Shown here in pieces: positions 53,386-61,471 of a stretch of 64,000 bases of DNA; the first letter of the stretch is position 1, and each line of letters starts with the position of its first letter. The notes under the pieces were generated by a model, which was not told the origin of the DNA, did no database searches, and worked only from the letters and a program-made list of their open reading frames with translations. A program made the position numbers and the translations under genes. The stretch covers positions 476,686-540,685 of the forward strand of contig NZ_CP015249.1 in NCBI RefSeq assembly GCF_001632775.1, in the 5' to 3' direction. The DNA comes from Dokdonella koreensis DS-123. Lineage in GTDB: Bacteria > Pseudomonadota > Gammaproteobacteria > Xanthomonadales > Rhodanobacteraceae.

Positions 53386-55833
53386 TCACCGCTTCGGCGC
53401 GCTGGCCTGGGCGGTCCTCTCCAGCGTGCCCGGCCAGCCGGACGGCAAGCGCGCATTGAGCGGCGGCCGGTCCAGCGCGGGCGGGATCGTGCGTTCGCCG
53501 GCCAGCGCGCGGGCGCGGGCCAGTGCCAGCCGCCAAGGCTCGACCTGGCCGAGCGCGTGATAGAGCCGCGCCTGCTGCAGCGCGCACTCGTAGTCGCGAT
53601 CGGCCCAGGCGGCGGTCTGGCCGATCACGCGCGCGGCCTCGGCCAGGTTGCCCGACTCGATCAGCACGCTGCCGTAGGCGCCGGCGATCTGCGCGACGTC
53701 GGCGGGCGTGGCCAGGCGCGTGGCGAACGCGAGCGCGGCCTCGAAGCGGGCGTTCGCGTCCGGGCGCTGCTCGATCGCGGCCTGCTCGGCCTGGGCCAGC
53801 TCGGCCAGGACGACGATGGCCGGATCGTCCCGATCGGCGGCCCAGGCCGCGAAGGCCTGCTGTTCGGTGGCGGCCTCGGCAGCGGCGCCCTGGCCCCGCA
53901 ATGCATGGACCCGCGTCAGCCAGCCGATCGCCCGGTTGCGCGCCGGCATCGGTGCCGCCAGTTCGGGCCGGGCCAGGTGCGCCAGCGCCTGGGCCGCCAG
54001 CGTGGCGGCCTGTTCGGGCCGTGCCAGCGCCAGGGCCAACTGCGCCTGGTTGACCAGGGCGCCGGCATAGACGTCGGGCACCTTCTGCGGATCGAGGCTG
54101 GCGACCAGCGCGTCGAGCACCTGGCCGGCTTCCTCCAGCCGCCCGTTGGCGAGCAGGGCGCGCGCCTCCTGGCGCGTCAGCAGCTGGCGCTGGCGCGTGC
54201 TGTCCAGGCGCTCGGCCTGCGCGTGGGCATGACGGGCGACGGTCAGTGCCTGGTCGGGCTCCAGCAGGACCAGGTGCATGTGGATCTGGTTGCCGAGCGC
54301 CGCCAGCAGGGTTTCGCTGGGTGCGAAACGCTCCAGCCGCGGGATCGCGCGTCCCAGCAGCGTCTGCGCCTCGGCATAGCGGCGGCGCAGGATCAGGCTG
54401 GCTGCCTGGTTGGCCTCGACCCGTGCCAGTCCCAGCGTATCGCCGGCGAGCTCGAGCGCCACGCGCGCCTGCGCGAAATCGCTGTCGGCGGCATCGTCCT
54501 GGCGGGCCATCGTGTGCAGCGCGGCCCGGCTGGTCAGCGCGCGGCCGTAGATCAGCGGCTGGTCGTTGCTGCGCGCCAGCTGGACCAGCTCGTCGAGCCG
54601 CGCCAGCGCCGCGTCCGTCTGCTGGACCTGGGTCAGGATGACGACCAGGCCGTGCAGCGCGTCGCCGTGCGTCCACACGTCCAGCGGGGCCTGCGCCGGA
54701 TTGTCGAGCACGGCCTGGAACAGCGTGCGGGCGCGATCGATGTCGCCGCCGACGCGCGTGATCTCGGCCAGGCGCAGCAGCAGCGGCGGCTGCGCCTGCA
54801 GGTCCGGCGGGGCGGACTCGATCAGGCGGCGCGCGGATTCGTAGTCGCGGCCGTAGATCGCCGCGTCGATGCGCGACACCAGCACGTCGGCCCCGGGCGG
54901 CTCCCGGTTGCGGACGTCGGCCACCTGCGGCTGGCCCAGCAGTACCAGCAGCCGGTCGGTGGCCGCGCGTGCGCTGATCGCCGCTTCGTCGGCATGGGCT
55001 TCCACTTCGCGCGCCGCGCCGTCGCGATCGGACAGATCCAGGTGCAGTCGCCAGCCGCCGGCGATCCGCCGCAGCGACGGGACGACCACGTAGCGGACGC
55101 CAGTGGCCGCCTGCACGGCGGCCGGATCGGCAGCCACGGTTCCGTTGCCGGTCAATGCCAGCACGTTGTCGGCCGGGATGACGGTCAGTCCCGATTCGCG
55201 CAGCCGCGATCCGATCAGGTCCATCAGCCCGAGGCGCAGCCAGTTCCATTCGCTGTCGGCCGCCGCGTCGACGCTGACCGGCAGGACGGCGATGCCCTCG
55301 ATCCGTCGCGGCGCCGTGGCGGCGTCCGTCGCGGCCGCGTCCGGCGGCGCGGTGTCCGGTGCCGGCGCGACCAGTGCCAGGCGCAGCGCGACCGCCAGGG
55401 CGACGCCGGCGGCCAGGACGGCTCCGACCAGCACCCACGGCCGCCGCGGCGGTGCCGGATCGCGTGCCGGCGCCGGCGTCCGCGCGGCGTCCGCGGCCTC
55501 CAGCGCCTCCACCGGTTGCACCTCGGCGACCCAGCGGTAGCCGAAGCGCGGGATCGTCCGGATGATCTCCTGGTCGCTGCCGCTGTCGCCGACCGCGCGG
55601 CGTACCTTGCGGATCAGCTGGTCGATCTGGGCATCGGTGACGTCGGTCCGGCCCCAGACCGCTGCACTCAGTTCGTCGCGGCCGACCGCCCGTTCGCGGT
55701 GCTCGAGCAGCCAGGCCAGGCAGTCGAACATCCGCGGCGACAGCACCAGCAGCCGGCCGGCGCGGTAGAGCTCACGCGTGGCCGGATCGATGCGGTAGGC
55801 GCCGAAGCGCAGGATGGGAGGGGCGGCGGACAT
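53386..55833 (-). CDS. Membrane winged-helix regulator with TPR domain, paralog B
   Basis: 815 residues, paralogous end to end with the protein at 40611-42989. OmpR-type winged helix at residues 8-105 (LLVLSPRMFDCLAWLLEHRER, GRTDVTDAQIDQLIRKVRR, IPRFGYRWVAE), linker, one transmembrane helix (about 132-152), then TPR-like helical repeats. The ATG at 55833 gives the same short N-terminus as the paralog; an upstream in-frame GTG at 55878 is possible. It lies 144 nt upstream of the beta-helix gene on the same strand, so it may be co-transcribed with it or control it (inference). Confidence 0.85.
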   Translation of the reverse strand: MSAAPPILRFGAYRIDPATRELYRAGRLLVLSPRMFDCLAWLLEHRERAVGRDELSAAVWGRTDVTDAQIDQLIRKVRRAVGDSGSDQEIIRTIPRFGYRWVAEVQPVEALEAADAARTPAPARDPAPPRRPWVLVGAVLAAGVALAVALRLALVAPAPDTAPPDAAATDAATAPRRIEGIAVLPVSVDAAADSEWNWLRLGLMDLIGSRLRESGLTVIPADNVLALTGNGTVAADPAAVQAATGVRYVVVPSLRRIAGGWRLHLDLSDRDGAAREVEAHADEAAISARAATDRLLVLLGQPQVADVRNREPPGADVLVSRIDAAIYGRDYESARRLIESAPPDLQAQPPLLLRLAEITRVGGDIDRARTLFQAVLDNPAQAPLDVWTHGDALHGLVVILTQVQQTDAALARLDELVQLARSNDQPLIYGRALTSRAALHTMARQDDAADSDFAQARVALELAGDTLGLARVEANQAASLILRRRYAEAQTLLGRAIPRLERFAPSETLLAALGNQIHMHLVLLEPDQALTVARHAHAQAERLDSTRQRQLLTRQEARALLANGRLEEAGQVLDALVASLDPQKVPDVYAGALVNQAQLALALARPEQAATLAAQALAHLARPELAAPMPARNRAIGWLTRVHALRGQGAAAEAATEQQAFAAWAADRDDPAIVVLAELAQAEQAAIEQRPDANARFEAALAFATRLATPADVAQIAGAYGSVLIESGNLAEAARVIGQTAAWADRDYECALQQARLYHALGQVEPWRLALARARALAGERTIPPALDRPPLNARLPSGWPGTLERTAQASAPKR

Positions 55834-55986
55834 CGGCCGCAGTGTAGCCGGCGTGCCGGGTGGCTGCAGGACGCTCACGAAAGCGTTCGTGCAACGGACG
55901 GCGCCCGTTGCGGGGCCGGAACCGCGGCGCGCGTGCGCCGCCAGCGGCGGGCGTCACCGCGGCCGGGTGCCGGTCGCCGGTCCGGC

Positions 55987-56994
55987 TCAGGGGGCCGTGC
56001 CGGTCCGCGGCCGCGGTGGGTCGGACGCGCCCGGGCGCCGCGCGTAATGCTGTGCGATCACCGCGCAGGCCATCAGCTGCAACTGATGGAACAGCATGAT
56101 CGGCAGCACGATCATGCCCAGGCCCGGATGGCCGGCGAACAGGATCTTGGCCATCGGCACGCCGGTGGCGAGGCTCTTCTTGGTGCCGCAGAAGACGATC
56201 GTGATCTCGTCCTCCTTGGCGAAGCCGAGCAGGCGGCTTCCCCAGGTCGTGAGTGCCAGCATCAGCGCGAGCAGCAGCACGACGCAGGCGAGCACGGCCA
56301 GCAGCGACGGCGGCGGCACCTGGCGCCAGAGACCTTCCGCGACCGATTCGCTGAAGGCGACGTAGACCACCAGCAGGATGGTGCCGCGATCGGTATAGGC
56401 CAGCAGCCGGCGCCAGCGGGCCACCCAGGCGCCGATCCAGGGCCGCAGCAGGTGGCCGGCGACGAACGGCACCAGCAGCTGCAGCACGATGTCGCCGATC
56501 GCCTTCACCGGCGAGCCGGTGCTGCCCTGCGCGGCGACCAGCAGCGCGACCAGCAGCGGCGTGGCGAACACGCCGAGCAGGTTCGACGCCGACGCGCTGC
56601 AGACCGCGGCGGGCACGTTGCCGCGCGCGATCGCCGTGAACGCGATCGACGACTGCACCGTGGACGGCAGGCAGCACAGGAACAGCAGGCCCAGCGCCAG
56701 GTCGGCCGGCAGCAGCGTACCCGCCAGCGGCCGGAAGGCCAGGCCCACCAGCGGGAACACGACGAAGGTGGTCAGCAGCACCACCAGGTGCAGCTTCCAG
56801 TGCAGCAGGCCGGCGATGATCGCATCGCGCGACAGGCGCGCGCCGTGCAGGAAGAACAGCAGCGCGATGCCGGCGATCGTGAGCCGGTCGAAGAACACCG
56901 CGGCGCGTCCCTCGCACGGCAGCAGCGAGGCCAGCGCCACGGTGGCGATCAGGGCCAGGGTGAAGCCGTCGAACAGCGTGCGCAGCAGTTTCAT
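55987..56994 (-). CDS. Bile acid:sodium symporter-family membrane protein (SBF-like)
   Basis: 335 residues with about ten transmembrane helices. Features of the SBF-like (YfeH-type) branch are FFLHGARLSRDAI, LLFLCCLPSTVQSSIAFTAIARGN, ASNLLGVFATPLL, and TIVFCGTKKSLATGVPMAK. A Na+-coupled organic anion transporter is the family expectation; many bacterial members have unknown substrates. The ATG at 56994 was chosen because it directly precedes helix 1; an upstream ATG adds only a Pro/Arg tail. Confidence 0.92.
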   Translation of the reverse strand: MKLLRTLFDGFTLALIATVALASLLPCEGRAAVFFDRLTIAGIALLFFLHGARLSRDAIIAGLLHWKLHLVVLLTTFVVFPLVGLAFRPLAGTLLPADLALGLLFLCCLPSTVQSSIAFTAIARGNVPAAVCSASASNLLGVFATPLLVALLVAAQGSTGSPVKAIGDIVLQLLVPFVAGHLLRPWIGAWVARWRRLLAYTDRGTILLVVYVAFSESVAEGLWRQVPPPSLLAVLACVVLLLALMLALTTWGSRLLGFAKEDEITIVFCGTKKSLATGVPMAKILFAGHPGLGMIVLPIMLFHQLQLMACAVIAQHYARRPGASDPPRPRTGTAP

Positions 56995-57326
56995 CGGGGG
57001 CGCGGCAAGGGCGGGCGGCCGTGCATCGCGCGGCGGCGGCATGGCGGGAACGCGTGCGTGGCCGTGCCGGCCGGGGCGCGGCGTGGCCGGCGTGCGTCGG
57101 CATGCGGCGGGGACGGCCCGAAGGACGGCATCCGCGCGTCGCCGGCGCGGTCAGGTACGGTCATTGTCTGGTCCGGCAACCCGGCGTCGGTCGCGCAACT
57201 TACCCTGTCTTCGCCATCGCGGCCAAGGACACCCCGCTGCGTGAAGGCCCCGGCGCCGCGCGACGCGGTGCCGGGGCGGCGATCCGGTCCGGCGGGCCAT
57301 CACGCCGCCGCCGGGCATGACGGCGA
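56995..57326. other. Spacer between the symporter gene and the metE leader
   Basis: 332 nt of GC-rich sequence with no supported gene. It should hold the minus-strand promoter of the symporter. No clear promoter, hairpin or repeat recognised. Confidence 0.5.
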
Positions 57327-57333
57327 TTGACTT

Positions 57334-57351
57334 TGGCCGTCTAGACGGCCA
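57334..57351. promoter_or_regulatory. 18-bp perfect palindrome in the metE promoter, met-box-like
   Basis: TGGCCGTCTAGACGGCCA, a perfect palindrome immediately downstream of TTGACT (57327-57332), a good -35 hexamer. Its core CGTCTAGACG equals the centre of two adjacent MetJ boxes (AGACGTCT repeated), and 12 of 16 positions match. A repressor bound here would block the metE promoter. Which regulator binds (MetJ, SahR or other) is unknown. Confidence 0.5.
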
Positions 57352-57369
57352 CCATCCACGCCGTCGTGG

Positions 57370-57555
57370 TTTTCATCTTTTTATCCGAATAGAAAGATGA
57401 AATGAAAAGGGAAGCCGGTGCGAATCCGGCGCTGCCCCGCAGCGGTATGTGGAAACGACCGCCGTTCCATGCACTGGAGCCCCGGCTCCGGGAAGCGACG
57501 GCCACTAGGCGGGCCCCCCGGCCCCTGTCCACGAGCCCGAAGACCTGCCTCGGCC
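57370..57555 (+). promoter_or_regulatory. Cobalamin riboswitch controlling metE
   Basis: Class features in order: an AT-rich hairpin (57371-57380 with 57393-57402), GGGAAGCCGGTG then GAATCCGGCGCTG with CCCCGCAGCGGTA (about 57409-57453), a B12-box-like GCCACTAG near 57501, and AGCCCGAAGACCTGCC (about 57535-57549). When B12 is present this leader should switch off metE, the cobalamin-independent methionine synthase. The end points are approximate. A terminator hairpin follows directly, so control is probably transcriptional. Confidence 0.93.
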
Positions 57556-57580
57556 GGAAGGCGCCTGCCTTTCGTTTTCG
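57556..57580 (+). terminator. Riboswitch expression-platform terminator
   Basis: GGAAGGC (57556-57562), 4-nt loop, GCCTTTC (57567-57573), then GTTTTCG. A 7-bp stem with one G-U pair and a U-rich tail, directly after the riboswitch core and about 255 nt before the metE ATG. Among the most classical intrinsic terminators in the window. Confidence 0.6.
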
Positions 57581-57836
57581 ACCTGGGGCCTCCGCGGGGA
57601 GGCGTCACGGGCATGACGTGCCGCGCACGCAGCGCAGCGCGTGTCGTCCCTGCGCGCCGCGTCCTGCGGCGCCGGATGCGTCGTGCCCGCGCGCCCACCG
57701 TGCCGGCTCCGGATCGCCCGTGGGGGCGAAGGTCGCCGGCGTGGCGGTTCCGGTTCGCAAGCCGGAGGTTCCGGTGCGCCGTTTCCTTCGTTCCTCTGTG
57801 TATCGCATTCGCACCTGCACACGAGGAATTGCAACG

Positions 57837-60137
57837 ATGACCACTGTTACTTGCCTGGGTTTTCCCCGCATCGGGGCCAAGCGCGAACTCAAGCGTGCGC
57901 TGGAGGCGCACTGGCGCGGCGAGGTATCCGCCGAGGAGCTGGCCGCGACGGCGGCGCGGCTGCGCCGCCGTCACTGGGCGCTGCTGAAGGAGGCCGGCGC
58001 CGACACGGTGCCGTGCAACGACTTCTCGCTGTACGACCCGATGCTCGACACCGCATTCGGATTCGACGCGATCCCGGCGGCGGCGCGCCCGCTGGCCGAT
58101 GCCGACCCGCTGGCCGGCTACTTCGCGCTGGCCCGCGGCGTGCAGCGTGACGGCATCGACCGTCCCGCGCTGGAAATGACCAAGTGGTTCGACACCAACT
58201 ACCACTACCTGGTGCCGGAGCTGCAGGCTGGCCAGGCGTTCGGCCTGCGCGGCGACAAGCCGCTGGCCGAATTCGCCGAGGCGCGCGCGCAGGGACTGGA
58301 CGCGCGTCCGGTGCTGATCGGGCCGGTCAGCTTCCTGCTGCTGTCCAAGACCGTCGACGGCAGCGACCGCCTGGCCCTGCTCGATCGCCTGCTGCCGGCC
58401 TATGCCGAGCTGCTCGGCCGGCTCAAGGCGGCCGGCGCCGGCTGGGTGCAGATCGACGAGCCCTGCCTGGTGCTGGACCTGGACGCCGCGGCCCAGGCCG
58501 CCTATCGCCACGCGTATGCGGTGCTGGCCGGCGCCGATCGCCCGCGACTGCTGCTGGCGACCTACTTCGGCGGGCTCGGCGACAACCTCGCGCTGGCGAC
58601 CGGCCTGCCGGTCGAGGGCCTGCACCTGGATCTGGTGCGTGCGCCGGAGCAGCTCGACGGCGTACTCGCCACGCTGCCGCCGGAGCGCGTGCTGTCGCTC
58701 GGCCTGGTGGACGGCCGCAACATCTGGCGTGCCGATCTCGATGCGGCACTGGCGCTGGCACGCCGTGCGCGCGACCGGATCGGGGCGGAGCGCGTGTGGC
58801 TGGCGCCGTCGTGCTCGCTGCTGCACGTCCCGGTCGATGTCGCGTCCGAGAACGGCCTCAACCCCTCGCTGCGCAGCTGGCTGGCCTTCGCGCGCCAGAA
58901 GATCGAGGAACTGCGCGTCATCGCCGATGCGCTGGACGGCAGCGAGGCGGCCGACGCCGCACTGGCCGCGGCGCGGGCGACGCTGACCGCGCGGCGCCTG
59001 TCGCCGCTGGTCCACCGGGCCGAGGTCGCCGCCCGCGTCGCCGGAATCGACGCGGCGCTCAGCCGGCGCCGCTCCGACTACGCGACGCGCCGGGTCGAGC
59101 AGGCACGACGCCTGGGCCTGCCGCCGTTCCCGACGACGACGATCGGTTCGTTCCCGCAGACGGGCGAGGTCCGCGAGGCGCGTGCGCGCAACAAGGCCGG
59201 CACCTTGCCGGACCGCGACTACGAGGCCTTCCTGGAGGCGCAGACCGAGCAGTGCGTGCGCATCCAGGAAGCGATCGGCCTGGACGTGCTGGTGCACGGC
59301 GAGTTCGAGCGCAACGACATGGTGGAGTACTTCGGCGAGCAGCTCGACGGCTTCGCGTTCACGCGCAACGGCTGGGTGCAGAGCTACGGCTCGCGCTGCG
59401 TGAAGCCGCCGATCATCTACGGCGACGTCCGGCGTCCGCAGCCGATGACGGTGCGCTGGTCGGCCTATGCGCAGTCGCTGACCACGCGGCCGATGAAGGG
59501 CATGCTGACCGGTCCGGTGACCGTGCTGCAGTGGTCGTTCGTGCGCGACGACCAGCCGCGCGCGCAGACCTGCCGGCAGATCGCGCTGGCGCTGCGCGAG
59601 GAGGTGCTGGACCTGGAGGCCGCCGGCATCGGCGTGATCCAGATCGACGAGCCGGCGCTGCGCGAAGGCCTGCCGCTGCGGCGCGCCGAGTGGGATGCCT
59701 ACCTGGCCTGGGCGGTGGAGGCGTTCCGCATCAGCGCCGCGGGCGTGGCCGACGCGACCCAGATCCACACCCACATGTGCTACTCGGAGTTCAACGACAT
59801 CATCGACGCGGTGGCGGCGATGGACGCCGACGTGATCTCGATCGAGACCAGCCGCTCGCGCATGGAGCTGCTCGACGCGTTCGCGCGCTTCCGGTACCCG
59901 AACGAGATCGGCCCGGGTGTTTACGACATCCATTCCCCACGCGTGCCGTCGGAAGCACAGATGCTCGACCTGCTGCACAAGGCCCTGGCGGTGCTGCGGC
60001 CCGAGCAGCTGTGGGTCAACCCGGACTGCGGCCTGAAGACGCGCGGCTGGACCGAGACGCGGACGGCGCTGGAGGCGATGGTGGCGGCGGCACGCGCATT
60101 GCGTGCCGGCCTGCCGGTGCCGGCGGCGGTGGCCTAG
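57837..60137 (+). CDS. metE: Cobalamin-independent methionine synthase
   Basis: 766 residues, full length. Transfers the methyl group of 5-methyltetrahydropteroyl-triglutamate to homocysteine, the last step of methionine synthesis. The N-terminal half opens [15 protein letters not shown]. The catalytic half has [12 protein letters not shown], the zinc ligands H646 and C648 ([10 protein letters not shown]) and C731 (NPDCGLKTR), and [16 protein letters not shown] precedes the ATG at 57837; the long in-frame extension back through the riboswitch is not coding. Expression should fall when cobalamin is available, which implies the organism also has, or can use, B12-dependent MetH. Confidence 0.97.
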   Translation: MTTVTCLGFPRIGAKRELKRALEAHWRGEVSAEELAATAARLRRRHWALLKEAGADTVPCNDFSLYDPMLDTAFGFDAIPAAARPLADADPLAGYFALARGVQRDGIDRPALEMTKWFDTNYHYLVPELQAGQAFGLRGDKPLAEFAEARAQGLDARPVLIGPVSFLLLSKTVDGSDRLALLDRLLPAYAELLGRLKAAGAGWVQIDEPCLVLDLDAAAQAAYRHAYAVLAGADRPRLLLATYFGGLGDNLALATGLPVEGLHLDLVRAPEQLDGVLATLPPERVLSLGLVDGRNIWRADLDAALALARRARDRIGAERVWLAPSCSLLHVPVDVASENGLNPSLRSWLAFARQKIEELRVIADALDGSEAADAALAAARATLTARRLSPLVHRAEVAARVAGIDAALSRRRSDYATRRVEQARRLGLPPFPTTTIGSFPQTGEVREARARNKAGTLPDRDYEAFLEAQTEQCVRIQEAIGLDVLVHGEFERNDMVEYFGEQLDGFAFTRNGWVQSYGSRCVKPPIIYGDVRRPQPMTVRWSAYAQSLTTRPMKGMLTGPVTVLQWSFVRDDQPRAQTCRQIALALREEVLDLEAAGIGVIQIDEPALREGLPLRRAEWDAYLAWAVEAFRISAAGVADATQIHTHMCYSEFNDIIDAVAAMDADVISIETSRSRMELLDAFARFRYPNEIGPGVYDIHSPRVPSEAQMLDLLHKALAVLRPEQLWVNPDCGLKTRGWTETRTALEAMVAAARALRAGLPVPAAVA

Positions 60138-60150
60138 GTCGGGATGCGTC

Positions 60151-60179
60151 CGCGGCGCCGGCCGGAGTCCGGTGCCGCG
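60151..60179 (+). terminator. Hairpin after metE
   Basis: 11-bp stem with one G-U pair (CGCGGCGCCGG at 60151-60161, CCGGTGCCGCG at 60169-60179), 7-nt loop, 13 nt after the metE stop in the convergent metE/nrdB spacer. No U-tract. Confidence 0.45.
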
Positions 60180-60335
60180 GAGACGGCCGGTTGCAACGGA
60201 ATGCCGATGGCAGGGCAGGGTGCCGCCCTGCCGTCGGCGGCCGAGGCCGGCGCGCCGCTTCGATGCGCGAGCCGGCAGTGGCCGGGCCGGTCGTGCGCGC
60301 CGTGCCGTCCCGCAGCCGTCGCCGCGGTGCCGCGA

Positions 60336-61364
60336 TCAGAACGCCTCGTCGAACGCGACCTCGCCCTGCACGCCGACCTGGTAGGCCGAGACGCGGCGCT
60401 CGAAGAAGTTGGTCAGCTCCTGCACGTCCTGCAGCTCCATGAACGGCAGCGAGTTCTTGACGCCGTAGCGCTTGGGCATGCCGAGCTTCACGAAGTGCTG
60501 GTCCGCGCAGTATTCCAGGTACTGGCGCATGTCGCGGGTGGAGATGCCGGCGACGCCGCCGGCCAGCACGTCCTCGGCGAACTGCGTCTCGCAGTCGATC
60601 GCCTCGGCGAGCATCGCGTAGACCTGCTCCTGCATCTGCGCGTCGAACAGGTCCGGCTCCTCGTTGCGCACGGTGCGGATCGCCTCGAACGCGAACGCCA
60701 TGTGGCAGCTCTCGTCGCGGAACACCCAGTTGGTGCCCGAGGCCAGGCCCGGCAGCAGGCCGCGCGAGCGGAAGAAGTAGACGTAGGCGAAGGCGGCGAA
60801 GAAGAACAGGCCCTCGATGCAGGCGGCGAAGCAGATCTGGTTGAGCAGGAACTCGCGCCGCTGCTCGCGCGTCTCGATGCGGTCCAGGTGCTGGATCGAG
60901 TCGATCCACTTGAAGCAGAACTCGGCCTTCTTGCGGATCGACGGGATGTTCTCGACCGCGGCGAACGCCTGCACGCGCGCGTCCGGATCGGGCATGTAGG
61001 TGTCGAGCAGGGTCAGGTAGAACTGCACGTGCAGCGCTTCCTCGTAGAGCTGCCGCGACAGGTACATGCGCGCCTCGGGCGAATTGAGGTGCTTGTAGAG
61101 GTTGAGGACGAGGTTGTTGGAGACGATCGAGTCGCCGGTCGCGAAGAACGCGACCAGGCGATGGATCAGGTGGCGGTCGGCCGGCGACATGCGCGAACGC
61201 AGGTCGGTGACGTCGATCGAGAAGTCCACCTCCTCGACGGTCCAGGTGTTGCGGATCGCCGCGCGGTACATCTCGTAGAACTCGGGGTAGCGCATCGGCC
61301 GCAGCGTCAGTTCGAAGCCGGCGTCGAGCAGGTGGTGTTTCTTGAGCGGCGGTTGGGCGGACAT
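60336..61364 (-). CDS. nrdB: Class Ia ribonucleotide reductase, beta (radical) subunit
   Basis: 342 residues. Carries the di-iron centre and tyrosyl radical that start catalysis in NrdA. Metal ligands are visible: D78 (FATGDS), E109 and H112 (EEALH), a Glu in CIEGLFF, and Glu/His in RDESCHMAF. The radical tyrosine is Y116, four residues after H112, as in E. coli NrdB. The C-terminal tail (VGVQGEVAFDEAF) is the part that docks on NrdA. It starts 107 nt after the nrdA stop, with two large hairpins in between, and is probably in the same operon. Confidence 0.96.
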   Translation of the reverse strand: MSAQPPLKKHHLLDAGFELTLRPMRYPEFYEMYRAAIRNTWTVEEVDFSIDVTDLRSRMSPADRHLIHRLVAFFATGDSIVSNNLVLNLYKHLNSPEARMYLSRQLYEEALHVQFYLTLLDTYMPDPDARVQAFAAVENIPSIRKKAEFCFKWIDSIQHLDRIETREQRREFLLNQICFAACIEGLFFFAAFAYVYFFRSRGLLPGLASGTNWVFRDESCHMAFAFEAIRTVRNEEPDLFDAQMQEQVYAMLAEAIDCETQFAEDVLAGGVAGISTRDMRQYLEYCADQHFVKLGMPKRYGVKNSLPFMELQDVQELTNFFERRVSAYQVGVQGEVAFDEAF

Positions 61365-61388
61365 GGGGTACTCGGGTTCGGTCGATGG

Positions 61389-61466
61389 GGCGCCGCGTGC
61401 GGCGCCGTGCGGAAGGCCGCTGCCGCTGCATGCCGCCGCGCGCCCGGCAGGGCGCCCGGCGGCATG
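61389..61466 (-). other. Two large hairpins between nrdA and nrdB
   Basis: Hairpin 1, 61429-61466: 10-bp perfect stem (CATGCCGCCG with CGGCGGCATG), one C-C mismatch, 6 bp more (GCGCCC with GGGCGC), loop GGCA. It begins 5 nt after the nrdA stop on the minus strand. Hairpin 2, 61389-61406: GGCGCCGC/GCGGCGCC, 8 bp around 2 nt. Neither has a U-tract. They could be partial terminators or RNA-stabilising structures that set the nrdA:nrdB ratio. Confidence 0.6.
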
Positions 61467-61471
61467 ACGGC

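Noticed and set aside
53557-57330. 1257-residue plus-strand ORF
   Set aside because: Antisense to regulator B and the symporter; composition typical of a shadow frame.
57381-59978. 865-residue minus-strand ORF across metE and its riboswitch
   Set aside because: metE is unmistakable on the other strand; this frame has no motifs.
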